Positions 17,355 through 25,515 of a stretch of DNA of 64,000 bases are shown in pieces; positions within the stretch are counted from its first letter, which is position 1; each line of letters begins with the position of its first letter. The translations under genes were made by a program, and so were the position numbers. Source of the stretch: DAHVFK01 sp963755395 (GTDB taxonomy: Bacteria > Pseudomonadota > Gammaproteobacteria > Burkholderiales > SG8-39); NCBI GenBank assembly GCA_963755395.1, contig CAVWJJ010000003.1, forward strand, positions 310,001 through 374,000. The letters run 5' to 3'. Under the pieces are notes generated by a model that had not been told where the DNA came from, did no database searches, and was given only the letters and a program-made list of their open reading frames with translations.

Positions 17355-18598
17355 CTAGGTTCGCGACGAGGATTTGCGGCGCCGCCATAGACCATAACCG
17401 AGGAGCAACACCGAACCAACGCCCAGCGGGAGGCGCGCCACAAGCGGGTTCAGTTCCCAGCGCGGCTCCATGTCCCGGAGTTTCCACAGCGTGTGTAGAT
17501 TGGCGACCGCGTCCTGCGCCTTCTGAGCAGAGGCTTTCGTGAAGTAGGCCTCTGCCTTGGCGTAGTCCTTGGACACATATCTACCGGTCATGTACCACCA
17601 CCCGACTCTGTTTTGCGCCCAAGCGTCCCCAAGCTCGCTCGCGGCAACGTAGTCTTTAAATGCCATTGCGTCGTTCTTCAGGTAAGTTTCATAGAGATAA
17701 CCGCGCTGCGTGAATCCGTAGACTACTTTGGGAAATGTCTTTGCAAGCTCGTCGTACCGGGCGAACGCGAGATCAAGGTCGCCAGCGGATTTCGCTTCGA
17801 TTGCCGACCATCGAAGCAGATCCGAGCTATGCGCCAGGTGGTAGGCCCTGAGGTAAATCTCTGATGCTGCCTTGAAATCCCTGGCAGTGTGCGCGATGTC
17901 CGCAACATTCGCGAGATATCTGAGGCTGAGTCCCTTCTTGTACTTTGCTTCAATCGGCGCCTGCTCGCACTCGTCCATAAACGAAGTCATCGCCTCCAGA
18001 CTGCCGCCCCATTTAGGTGTCAACGCGAAGAAGTATGCGTCCCGCGGTGCCACGGCCTTGGGGTCGAGAGCGAGCGCTGCGTCAAGGAGCTTTCGATCCG
18101 CGCCATGTCCGAATCCCATCTCAATCTTGATCAGTTCGCTGTAGCTCAGAACGGGCTTCTCGGAAAGATTCAGCGATGCTCGTAGATCGGATTGGGCCTC
18201 CCGTAGCTCGGCGGCAAACTCCTTGTACTGCTCGTCCGAAGTTTCGCTTCTGTATCCGGTGCCGCGCCGGTTCCACGCTTCGCCGATTCGGCTGATGCCG
18301 CGAGCGAGCCGCGCTGCGTACGATCTCGGGTACCGGTCGATCCAAGCGCGGTACTGGGCCTCATTTGCTCCCTTGGAGAAGATCGAGAACTTGCGGGACA
18401 ACTCTTCGTCGGTGATCTTTCCGGACGCATAGTCGGCAAGGTGCCCGTCGAAGGCATGCTCAAGTTGATCGAAATTGCCGCCCACGAACTTCACATACAA
18501 GTCATGGTTCGGGGGCTAGCATCGATCATCGAGCCGTCGCCCATCTGGGCGAGAGCGGCACGAGACACCAGCAGAGAGCACGCGATAATCGAGAACAA
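17355..18598 (-). pseudogene. DUF4034-like protein with Sel1/TPR-type repeats, N-terminal frameshift
   Basis: The main frame (17355-18500, 381 residues) has the DUF4034 region (YPRSYAARLARGISRIGEAW and WNRRGTGY), Sel1/TPR-like helices near the C-terminus (AWAQNRVGWWYMTGRYVSKD) and a final transmembrane segment with an RRRK tail. Upstream, in a different frame, 18598-18500 encodes a good signal peptide, LFSIIACSLLVSRAALAQ, whose frame ends at a stop near 18495. A one-base deletion near 18500 would join the two. Either the gene is broken or a short TTG-started form without signal peptide is made. Function unknown. Base composition is lower in GC than the flanking core genes. Confidence 0.5.
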
Positions 18599-18697
18599 GA
18601 CGCGCCAGCGGGTGAAGATCGTCTACGCTCCCTCATCCTGCGACCGTGGTACACGGCCTATTCCACCACCTTCGCCGGCAGCCCTGTCCGTGACTAT

Positions 18698-19000
18698 TTA
18701 CGCCCAGTGCTGCAAACGCTTCTGCCAGCGCCAGCACCGCATATTCAAGGGACGGTCAGGCGCAGTTCGTCCGACCCTGAACGACGCGAGGGTAAGATCG
18801 GCTACCACCGTTGCAATCAGTAGAGCCGGTGCGAGAAGCGCTAAGTACCGTAGCTCATCTCCCCCAAACGCAAGAACAAGCGACCAGACAACTGGTGCAC
18901 ATGGTGCGCCGACGCCCAAGAAGGGAAGCCAAAGTCGAATGAGGTGCCAAGTTAAGGGATATATTCTGCCGCCCACACCCTCCCCTTCTCTACGGGGCAA
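18698..19000 (-). CDS. small hypothetical membrane protein
   Basis: A possible 100-residue protein from a TTG start, with two hydrophobic segments (LIRLWLPFLGVGAPCAPVVW and YLALLAPALLIATVVADLTL). No family recognised and no clear ribosome binding site. It lies in a gene-poor stretch of the island between the DUF4034-like and hydrolase genes. It may be a cassette gene or chance; the rest of 18600-19470 shows only one palindromic repeat. Confidence 0.3.
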   Translation of the reverse strand: MPRREGEGVGGRIYPLTWHLIRLWLPFLGVGAPCAPVVWSLVLAFGGDELRYLALLAPALLIATVVADLTLASFRVGRTAPDRPLNMRCWRWQKRLQHWA

Positions 19001-19159
19001 CTCTAAGTCCTATCCTTTGGGACATACCGCCTTAGGGGACCGACATTAGGCGAGACCAGTGGCCGATAGCTTAGTGACTACCTAAGTGGGCCGCCAATGC
19101 GTGCCGATTGCCACAGTAACGGACGCGTATTGGTCATGCTTCCGACGGAAGACTTGGAT

Positions 19160-19183
19160 GTCCGCTTTCGACCCAAAGCGGTC
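19160..19183. repeat. palindromic intergenic repeat, copy 1
   Basis: GTCCGCTTT, six bases (CGACCC), then AAAGCGGTC: an inverted repeat with one mismatch. The same design occurs at 21831-21854 in the opposite orientation, with weaker relatives at 21156 and 23826. Similar GTCCGCTTT/AAAGCGGAC hairpins are scattered between genes in several proteobacteria. Confidence 0.5.
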
Positions 19184-19470
19184 ACTCACGCTGATGGTCA
19201 ATCTGGGGAGTATTCGAGTCTTGGCTGGGGGCGCTAGCTTATAGCAGTAGCCATCAATGCGAGGTGGTCTCTCTGCGCTTTGTGGCCCTGGCCTAACACT
19301 CGCAAGGCCAGCGGCGCAGTTGGTCGCCGCAAGCTGCCGCTGGTCGCATGCCGCTTGTGTGCCGCCCCTCTCGCGATCAGACTGATTGCACAACTCCTAG
19401 CGATCCGCGATTCATTAGAAGATCACGGTGAGCTGTTTACCCACACAACTACATTACAAGGGTGCTCCCC

Positions 19471-21000
19471 GTGAAACTCCGTTACGTAGCCCTCATCGCT
19501 GGGGCGGTAATTGGCGTGCTGCTGGTCGCCTTGGCTGCTGCGCTCACCTTCGGCGGCCCGACCCGCCCGCCGCCGATGCGCAGCATCAGCGACCCGTTCA
19601 AGGACGTAGATTTCTCGGCTCTGCCGCCGATGAGCCGCTATGCGGGGCGCGACGGGGCGCTGCTTGCCTACCGTTTCTATGCCCCGGCCGCCAGCCAGGC
19701 CGGTCGCGGCAGCGTGGTGCTCGTGCACGGCTCCTCGGCCAACAGCCAGAGCATGCATCCGCTCGCGCTGAGATTCGCCCAAGCCGGCTTCGCGGTCTAC
19801 GCGCTGGACATGCGGGGCCACGGCGACTCCGGCCCGCGCGGGGACATCGCCTACGTCGGCCAGCTCGACGACGATCTCGCGGATTTCATGCAAGCCGAGC
19901 ATCCCGCCCGCCCGAGGACGCTGTTGGGATTCTCGGCTGGCGGCGGCTTCGCGATCCGGGTGGCCGGCGGCGCGCGGCAGGCGCTGTTCGACAACTATCT
20001 GTTCATGGCACCGTACACGGACCGCCGTGCCCCCAACTACCGGCCCGCCGCGGGTGGCTGGCTCTCGGTCGGCGTACCGCGCCTGGTTGCCATCAGGCTG
20101 CTCAACCGGGTCGGTATCACCGCCTTCAATCACCTGACCACGGTGGACTTCGCGGTCATCGACGAGCCCAAGGCGCAGCTCACGGCGTCATACTCATATG
20201 CGCTGGCGACGAACTTCCAGCCGCGCGCGGACTACCAGCAGAACATGCGCGACATCCACGAACCCGCGGCAGTGCTGGTCGGACAGGACGACGAAGTATT
20301 CATCGCCGACAAGTTTGCCCAGGTCTTCGCCGATGCCGGCCGGCCGGATATCCCGGTGACCCTGGTGCCCGGCGCAGGCCACATCACGCTCACCCTGACC
20401 CCGACCGCACGAGCCGTTGCGGTGAGTGCGGTTGAGCGACTGGATGCGACCTCATCCTCCGCCCGGGTCATGCGGCGCGTCGAGGGGAAGCCGATGCTGG
20501 TGCAGATCATCGAACGCACGCCGCCCTGGGTGTTCGTTCTGTTCCTTGTTCTCGTCGGATTGGGCTACGTCCAGAGCAGGAACAGGACGGTGCGGCGCGG
20601 CAACGTTGCCATCATTCCCGCTGCAATGATTGCACTTTCCCTTTACGGTGTGCTTTCCGCCTTCGGTATCGCCGCGGTCGGTCTTGTTTTCTGGCTGCTC
20701 GGCATCGGGATGGCTGTGTGGCTTGGACTGAACCTCCCGCGTCCGCGCGGCCTGAGCTTCTCGACCGAATCCCGATCCTTTTTCGTGCCGGGAAGCTGGA
20801 TTCCGCTGGGCTTGATGATGGCCATCTTCTTTACCAAGTACGCCGTGAACGTCATCCAGGCACGTCAGCTTCCTATTGCCACCGGGCTGGTATTCATCGG
20901 CACTGCCAGTCTTTGCTACGGCATTCTCAGCGGAGCGTTTCTCGTGCGTGCGCTTGTCATACGACGTGCCGCAGGGCGGAACATAGCAAGTCACGCCTGA
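19471..21000 (+). CDS. membrane-anchored alpha/beta hydrolase fused to a DUF6622-like membrane domain
   Basis: A 509-residue protein. The N-terminus has a membrane anchor (LIAGAVIGVLLVALAAALTF), followed by an alpha/beta hydrolase domain with VVLVHGSSANS, the nucleophile elbow GFSAGG, an acidic residue in VGQDDEVF and H in GAGHITL. From MLVQIIERTPPWVFVLFL (20494) the protein looks like a complete DUF6622-type protein with five or six membrane segments. GAGGGG lies just before the ATG at 20494, so the second domain could also be made separately. The GTG at 19471 has AAGGG upstream and is preferred to the GTG at 19462. Lipid or ester hydrolysis is likely; substrate unknown. Confidence 0.8.
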   Translation: MKLRYVALIAGAVIGVLLVALAAALTFGGPTRPPPMRSISDPFKDVDFSALPPMSRYAGRDGALLAYRFYAPAASQAGRGSVVLVHGSSANSQSMHPLALRFAQAGFAVYALDMRGHGDSGPRGDIAYVGQLDDDLADFMQAEHPARPRTLLGFSAGGGFAIRVAGGARQALFDNYLFMAPYTDRRAPNYRPAAGGWLSVGVPRLVAIRLLNRVGITAFNHLTTVDFAVIDEPKAQLTASYSYALATNFQPRADYQQNMRDIHEPAAVLVGQDDEVFIADKFAQVFADAGRPDIPVTLVPGAGHITLTLTPTARAVAVSAVERLDATSSSARVMRRVEGKPMLVQIIERTPPWVFVLFLVLVGLGYVQSRNRTVRRGNVAIIPAAMIALSLYGVLSAFGIAAVGLVFWLLGIGMAVWLGLNLPRPRGLSFSTESRSFFVPGSWIPLGLMMAIFFTKYAVNVIQARQLPIATGLVFIGTASLCYGILSGAFLVRALVIRRAAGRNIASHA

Positions 21001-21155
21001 GCGGGCGGAGTCGGACTTGCTGCAGGAGACGCTCGGGTGGCGGGACACTTGACGCGTTAGCTCAGCGGAAGTCTGAGCCTCCAGCCGTGTCCACTTTTGC
21101 CCCGATTAGGGATCCAATTCGGACCCGAAGAGGGTATCGGTGAATGACCGGCAAC

Positions 21156-21180
21156 GTCCGCTAACGGCCAAGAGCGGAAA
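21156..21180. repeat. palindromic intergenic repeat, degenerate copy 2
   Basis: GTCCGCTAACGGCCAAGAGC followed by GGAAA keeps the GTCCGC and GCGGA arms but with mismatches. It resembles the copy at 23826 (CGGCCAGAAGCGGAC). It lies just downstream of the hydrolase gene. Confidence 0.4.
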
Positions 21181-21183
21181 TTC

Positions 21184-21272
21184 GCCTAACGTTCACGCCC
21201 TCCGGCGCGCGCTGCCGGTGAGCTAAGGGCGCCCGGCGCGTCGCGCGTCCGCATGTGGCGTGGACTAAGACC
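21184..21272 (-). repeat. possible attC recombination site (weak)
   Basis: On the minus strand this follows the stop of the small membrane protein gene. It ends with the core GTTAGGC, has GGCGTGA as a possible inner right arm paired with CCACGCC, and begins with GTCTTAG, a poor match to the RYYYAAC left core. The position after a short gene suits a cassette end, but the left core is weak. Confidence 0.35.
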
Positions 21273-21284
21273 GCCACCGCGTCA

Positions 21285-21635
21285 TCACAGCCAGAAGTAC
21301 CCAAAGCGGAGCACCGCAAAAGCGAAGGCGCCGAAGATGATCGGAATAGTCGAGTTCACGATCGAGAGGACGCGAAAGACACGCATCCAATTGGCCTCCG
21401 CAGGATCGACTGGTCTCCTGACCATAAAGACGTAGGCGGCCTGAACGACTGATAGAGCCAAGACAGACGGCCCAATAGCAATAAATCCCATGGACAGGTT
21501 GTGCACAATCTCGCCATAAGGCTTCCCGAGAGTCATAGCGGACACAATCTCTAGCACGAAACCAATGTTGGCGATCAGGGAAACGCCGGCAATCGTCGTG
21601 AGAAGCCAATGTCTGCGGAGGGCGTTCGTCCACAT
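21285..21635 (-). CDS. small membrane protein, cassette-like gene
   Basis: A 116-residue protein with three or four membrane segments (LLTTIAGVSLIANIGFVLEI, FIAIGPSVLALSVVQAAYVF, IVNSTIPIIFGAFAFAVL). No family recognised. The ATG lies only seven bases after a GTTAGAC core, and a possible attC follows the stop, which is the layout of an integron gene cassette. GC content is lower than in the flanking core genes. Function unknown. Confidence 0.7.
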   Translation of the reverse strand: MWTNALRRHWLLTTIAGVSLIANIGFVLEIVSAMTLGKPYGEIVHNLSMGFIAIGPSVLALSVVQAAYVFMVRRPVDPAEANWMRVFRVLSIVNSTIPIIFGAFAFAVLRFGYFWL

Positions 21636-21641
21636 AATGTG

Positions 21642-21697
21642 GTCTAACTAGAAGTTATCCGGCGGCCGCGTTTTGGGATGGCATTTCCGTGTTGGGC
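21642..21697 (-). repeat. probable attC recombination site
   Basis: 56 bases on the minus strand from GCCCAAC to GTTAGAC. The outer cores fit RYYYAAC and GTTRRRY, and inner arms ATGCCATCC and GGATAACTT pair partly. The next gene begins seven bases after the core. Length is typical for an attC. Arm pairing is imperfect. Confidence 0.5.
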
Positions 21698-21830
21698 TAA
21701 CAAAGCCGTCCCGTTCGGATAGCAAGTTCGTATCGAGATGGCAAAGACGAAATTTCGACCGGGAGCCGACATAAGGCCCTGTCATGGCTCATGCACTCCA
21801 TCCTAGGGAGTGTACCCTCCGACCGTAAAT

Positions 21831-21854
21831 GTCCCCTTTGGGTCGAAAGCAGAC
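21831..21854. repeat. palindromic intergenic repeat, copy 3
   Basis: GTCCCCTTT, GGGTCG, AAAGCAGAC: the reverse complement design of the copy at 19160, with two mismatches between arms. It sits in the 570-base stretch between the small membrane protein gene and the kinase gene. Confidence 0.5.
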
Positions 21855-21963
21855 CTTCGACGATCACGCGATATGTGACCAAAACGTGACCACCTCTACG
21901 GTGCTTGGCACGTTTTGGCGAGTGGGCGGGCCAATAAACAACCAATTGAGTACCAGGCTCCCC

Positions 21964-22009
21964 ACTGTCAATCCGCAGATCGTTGGTTCGAGCCCAACTC
22001 GGGGAGCCA
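21964..22009 (+). repeat. 3' half of tRNA-Asn (attachment-site remnant)
   Basis: The sequence from ACTGTCAATCCGCAG runs through the T arm CGTTGG-TTCGAGC-CCAAC and the acceptor strand TCGGGGA to GCCA. It matches the 3' half of bacterial tRNA-Asn, starting near the anticodon (GTC here where intact tRNA-Asn has GTT). There is no D arm or 5' acceptor strand, so it is not a working tRNA. Such fragments mark distal attachment sites of elements that integrate in tRNA-Asn. Confidence 0.8.
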
Positions 22010-22206
22010 ACATGCGCTCGAACTAAGGCCCAATGCGCGTCTCGGAATTGCGACGCCGCCGCGCGAGGTGGTCCGCTGTGGCCGAATCCCGCCCGAGCTA
22101 GCAAGTATCATGCGACAGCGCGCGAGGTACGCTTCCTTCAGCTACTCGAGCAGCTCGTACCGATCGGCGACAAGGTGCGCTAGTTCGGTCGCACCAGCGC
22201 CGCAGC

Positions 22207-23535
22207 CTAGAGGATCGCAGAGGCTGACTGGCGGGTCTGGTACGCACCCGCGGCGTTAGCGCGCGCAAGCTGCCGGTTGGCCGTCGATAGTCGCTCGACC
22301 AGCAGGCGCATAAAAGACTTGTTGAATTGCACCTGACAAGCATCGCTCGCCGAGTTTAGCGCCTCAGCCCTAATTTCGAGCACCACCACTTGCCCGACCG
22401 AGCGCACCGTGGTGCTGCGCTCAGCAATGTCGTCAGCGAAGTAAAGGATTTCTCCGAACAAGTCCCCGGGCTTGAGCGTCGCCAGATGCGCGCCTGAGCG
22501 CGTTACCTCAACGCTGCCCTCGACAAGTAGGAACATCGCCTCGCCTCGCTCGCCCTCCTCAATGATCACTGTGTTCTCCGGGATGCGGTTCCAGGTCGCG
22601 AAACGCAGCGTCTCCCAAATCTCGACCTGGCTGAAGCCGCGGAAGAAATGAAGATCGCGGAGGGAGTGAAACTTGTGCGCATCCGACAGGTCTTCGGACG
22701 GCGCATCTAGGCCGCGCACAAGACCCACGAGGTCCCTACCGAATTCCATCCAGCTCTGGTAGCGCAAGCGCAGATCCTTCTGCATGGCACGAGACACGAC
22801 CGCCTCGAGCGCGGTTGGCAGCTCCGGCCGCAGCGTGCGCAAGGGGGGCGCCTCGTGATTGACGATCTGGTACATCAATGAAGCTGTCGAAGTCGCATCG
22901 AATGGCAGTCGTCCGGTAAGCATCTGGTACATCAGCACGCCGAGCGAGTAGATGTCGCTCTGGTGATTGACTGGCATATCGGTCAGCTGTTCGGGCGACA
23001 TGTACCCGGGCGAGCCGACACTTGTGATTACGGTGTGAGTCGCGTTCTCGATCCGGGCGACTCCGAAGTCCGAAAGCTTGACGTCGAACGGGTGCATCAG
23101 CAGAACGTTTGCCGGCTTGATGTCACGATGTATCACTCCGTGCTGATGCGCGTACTCGAGCGCGCGGCTCAGCTTAAACACCACCTCGATCACGCGCTCG
23201 AGTGGTAGTAGCTTGTCTGCTGCAGTGTGCTGCGCTAGGGTGCCGCCCGGCACGTACTCCATCGCCACGTAGCTGAAGCTAGTCTCGACCGCTGCGTCAA
23301 GCAAGGCAACGATGTGCGGATGCTGCAGTTTGCCTACCAGCGCCGCTTCATTGAGAAAGCTCGCCCGGTGCGTACCACGCGTGAGGCCAGCATCCCCAGG
23401 CGCGTGTGCGAACACCTTGAGCGCGACCTCGCGGCCAGCAAAGGAGTCGTGTGCGAGAAATACGGTAGCTGTCGCCCCGCAGCCTAGCTCGCGCACCAAC
23501 GCGTAGCGACCGATACTTTCCGGCAAATCTCCCAA
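22207..23535 (-). CDS. Ser/Thr protein kinase fused to a cyclic-nucleotide-binding domain (island copy)
   Basis: A 442-residue protein. The kinase domain (about 8-270) has GCGATATVF, VALKVF, VIHRDIKPAN, DFGVAR and SPEQL, all canonical. From about residue 305 a CRP-type cNMP-binding domain follows (IPENTVIIEEGERGEAMFLL, LKPGDLFGEILYF), though the phosphate-binding arginine pattern is not classical. The same architecture is encoded at 46722-48038. The signal may be a nucleotide or something else that the beta-barrel senses. It lies inside the proposed island. Start MGDLPESIGRYALV. No adjacent phosphatase. Confidence 0.9.
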   Translation of the reverse strand: MGDLPESIGRYALVRELGCGATATVFLAHDSFAGREVALKVFAHAPGDAGLTRGTHRASFLNEAALVGKLQHPHIVALLDAAVETSFSYVAMEYVPGGTLAQHTAADKLLPLERVIEVVFKLSRALEYAHQHGVIHRDIKPANVLLMHPFDVKLSDFGVARIENATHTVITSVGSPGYMSPEQLTDMPVNHQSDIYSLGVLMYQMLTGRLPFDATSTASLMYQIVNHEAPPLRTLRPELPTALEAVVSRAMQKDLRLRYQSWMEFGRDLVGLVRGLDAPSEDLSDAHKFHSLRDLHFFRGFSQVEIWETLRFATWNRIPENTVIIEEGERGEAMFLLVEGSVEVTRSGAHLATLKPGDLFGEILYFADDIAERSTTVRSVGQVVVLEIRAEALNSASDACQVQFNKSFMRLLVERLSTANRQLARANAAGAYQTRQSASAIL

Positions 23536-23825
23536 GCCGATGCCCCCGTGTGTAAGAAGTGTATGAGATAGCTCCGGCGACTACTTTGCAGTGAAGCGGT
23601 ACGCGTCGCTGACACAGTCTTACCAATCGCCTCTATGGAATTCAGTCGGCTATCAATAGCGTCTGGCTGGAGAGATTTGCCGACTCAAGGTGCCAAATGA
23701 CAATCAGCTTCCTCCTTCAGTTGGTCGGGTTTCATTTGCCATGGGGATTCAACCGCTATATAGCCAGCCCCCAATTCCCCTCGATGCGTGGATGCAGGTC
23801 GCGTAGAAGCTGCCCCCGAACGCCC
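23536..23825. other. gene-free stretch
   Basis: Between the kinase start and the next palindromic repeat I see no coding region or RNA gene. The sequence is somewhat AT-richer than the core genome. It presumably holds the kinase promoter, but no clear -35/-10 pair stands out. Confidence 0.4.
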
Positions 23826-23850
23826 GCCTACGGCCAGAAGCGGACCTTCG
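23826..23850. repeat. palindromic intergenic repeat, degenerate copy 4
   Basis: GCCTACGGCCAGAAGCGGAC followed by CTTCG keeps the GCGGAC arm and the CGGCCAGAAG centre shared with the copy at 21156. It lies downstream of the OsmC gene. Confidence 0.35.
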
Positions 23851-23891
23851 ACTAACGACGGGCGGTTCAGTCGCGCCAGCCCGCGCCTAAC

Positions 23892-24329
23892 TCACGCGCC
23901 GGTCTCGACCGTCGCCGACAGATGAGACTTCGCCTTGAGGGATCTGGTAATCAGGCAGCCCTGCTCCGCGCGGGCAAGGAGGCGCTGCGCGTGCTCCTCG
24001 TCAGTACCCGGCGTCACGCGAAGCGATGCATGGACGCGGAACTCCGTGAACTGGGTCACGCGCTCCACTCGATCAAGGGTCCCCTCGACCTCGCAGTCGA
24101 GAGAAACCCACGTGAGCTCGGCAGCACGGGCGATCGCGCGAAAGGTGAGGATGAAGCAATCCGCCACCGCGGCGACGAGCAGCGTTTCGGGCGACCAACG
24201 ATCGCCCGGGCCGCCGAATTCCGAGGGAGGGGCCGAAACCAGCGAAGGAAGACGGGCGCCCTTCAGATTGACCTCTCCCTCCGTGTCGGCGTGCGCCGCC
24301 ACGGAGTACCGATGGGGCAAGTCTTGCAT
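23892..24329 (-). CDS. OsmC/Ohr-family protein, cassette-like gene
   Basis: A 145-residue OsmC-fold protein with both redox cysteines: VADCFILTF and AEQGCLITRSLKAK. The family reduces organic hydroperoxides or handles other thiol-reactive compounds. The start MQDLPHRYS gives the normal family length; it lies 26 bases after the GTTAGGC core of a strong attC site, so the gene looks like an integron cassette. Another GTTAGGC follows the stop (23885-23891), but I could not pair it with a left core. An AGAGGT tract lies 13 bases before the start. Confidence 0.85.
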   Translation of the reverse strand: MQDLPHRYSVAAHADTEGEVNLKGARLPSLVSAPPSEFGGPGDRWSPETLLVAAVADCFILTFRAIARAAELTWVSLDCEVEGTLDRVERVTQFTEFRVHASLRVTPGTDEEHAQRLLARAEQGCLITRSLKAKSHLSATVETGA

Positions 24330-24355
24330 GACGGTTCGGAATACCTCTTGGCGAT

Positions 24356-24413
24356 GCCTAACGTCAAGATTCAGCGCCGTGCGTTGCACGTCCGCTGCAA
24401 TCGTTGGTTGGGC
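24356..24413 (-). repeat. attC recombination site (integron type)
   Basis: 58 bases. On the plus strand it runs GCCTAAC ... GTTGGGC (outer cores pair 6 of 7). The inner arms GATTCAGC and GCTGCAATC pair over eight bases with one extrahelical base, as in classical attC sites. The centre CGTGC-GTT-GCACG forms the tip. It overlaps the end of the methyltransferase gene and precedes the OsmC gene. No integron integrase is in the window. Confidence 0.75.
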
Positions 24414-25155
24414 GGCGAGCAGCGCTGATCAAGCGATACCCCAGATCAAACGCCACGTTAGGCAAGTGGTCACCATGCTTCTGCGCCCACGTCCCGTCCC
24501 GAATGTCTTGAGCGAGCCGCGAAAGCGCAACTTCAGATTGGTTTGTGGCGAAGCTTGACATTGCGGCGCGAACGTCCGGCTTTAGATACTCTTCTGGCCT
24601 GCGCCAGTACGCACCCATAAAACCGTCCACACAATCCTCGGGCACATTCACGGGGGTGACCTGTGCTTCCCCGAGCAGCGATACCAAGGCCGACAGTGGA
24701 GGAAACCGCTTTCGGTCGGCTTCGATGAGATGACCGAAATAGTGATTGAGCCACGAACGATCTGATTCCGGGTCCCAGGTGAAGACCACGACCCTATCTC
24801 TTGAGACTCGACGCATCTCCAGCAAGCCCGCCCGCCAGTCGTTCCAATGATGGATGGTGAGTACGGCGAGCGAGGCATCGAAACAATCATCTGGAAACGG
24901 GAGCCTTTCCGCCCTCGCCCGTACCGCGGGCGCAGAACCGAGCGGACGCTGCCGAATCATCGTAATCGAGGGCTCCACGGCCAGGACAAAGCGATCGTGT
25001 GGTTCATATGATCCAACACCAGCGCCCACGTTAACGACAGTATGCGCATCTCCCAAGCTGTCGTAGATCACGCTGGCAATTCTGGGATCGGGTCGGCGCT
25101 TGCGCCCATAACCGACACCAATACGGTCGTACTCGTGTCGTCTCGGCTTCGCCAT
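24364..25155 (-). CDS. SAM-dependent methyltransferase, cassette gene
   Basis: A 263-residue class I methyltransferase: motif I VVNVGAGVGSYEP, an acidic residue in LAVEPS, and LPFPDDCFDASLAVLTIHHW, typical of UbiE/Methyltransf_11 relatives. The substrate is unknown. The ATG follows a GTTGGGC core by nine bases, and the C-terminal codons run into an attC site, so the whole gene is framed as an integron cassette. The last 20 residues are encoded by the attC and are probably not conserved. Confidence 0.85.
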   Translation of the reverse strand: MAKPRRHEYDRIGVGYGRKRRPDPRIASVIYDSLGDAHTVVNVGAGVGSYEPHDRFVLAVEPSITMIRQRPLGSAPAVRARAERLPFPDDCFDASLAVLTIHHWNDWRAGLLEMRRVSRDRVVVFTWDPESDRSWLNHYFGHLIEADRKRFPPLSALVSLLGEAQVTPVNVPEDCVDGFMGAYWRRPEEYLKPDVRAAMSSFATNQSEVALSRLAQDIRDGTWAQKHGDHLPNVAFDLGYRLISAARRPTNDCSGRATHGAES

Positions 25156-25164
25156 TACTTAGCC

Positions 25165-25259
25165 GCCCAACTCCCATCTATCCTTCACGAGGCGTCGAAT
25201 AACAAGACGCTGCTGGGATAACACGGCCTAGTTGCTCAGATAGCAAGGGCGTGTTGGGA
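25165..25259 (-). repeat. probable attC site upstream of the methyltransferase cassette
   Basis: 95 bases with GCCCAAC and GTTGGGA at the ends (6 of 7 paired) and inner arms CCCATCTATC and GATAGCAAGGG, which pair with one bulged base. Next to it TGGGATAACACGG occurs twice (25215 and 25255 regions), as if a further attC arm had been duplicated. The methyltransferase ATG is nine bases from the core. Confidence 0.5.
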
Positions 25260-25515
25260 TAACACGGGACAGCCGGATAACACCGCACATTTCATATCCC
25301 CTTCATTTGGACTCGCCTCCGAAGAGATTACTCCCGCCCAGCTAACAATCAAACAACCCGAAGTCTTGCTGACCTAGGTGTTCTCTTGGTTTTCCCTTGT
25401 CCTACCCTTGGTCTTGCCTAGGTAAGTCCTACCTACGCCCTCGACTTCGACCGAGCTGCCGCAACGGGTCGGCGCCATTGCGTCGTCCCAGAGGGATTGA
25501 CCATGGCACTGGGCA
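25260..25515. other. gene-free stretch before the integrase remnant
   Basis: No coding region supported. CCTAGGT occurs twice (near 25373 and 25418) in a region of short C/T-rich repeats. An integron integrase gene or attI site would be expected near here if the cassettes belonged to a full integron; I see neither. Confidence 0.4.

Larger units (their letters stand above)
21698..22206. other. gene-free stretch between attC and kinase gene
   Basis: Apart from a palindromic repeat (21831-21854) and the tRNA-Asn fragment (21964-22009) I see no supported gene. An apparent minus-strand reading frame of 135 codons here contains GSPSWARTNDLR, a translation of the tRNA 3' half seen in many wrong annotations. 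Confidence 0.5.

Noticed and set aside
21697..22104. 135-codon minus-strand reading frame containing GSPSWARTNDLR
   Set aside because: The segment is a translation of the tRNA-Asn 3' half on the other strand, a known source of false protein entries. No ribosome binding site and no other support.
25200..25275. Two similar copies of a GGGATAACACGG-containing unit as a possible CRISPR array
   Set aside because: Only two imperfect copies, no spacers of even length, no cas genes. Better explained by attC arms.
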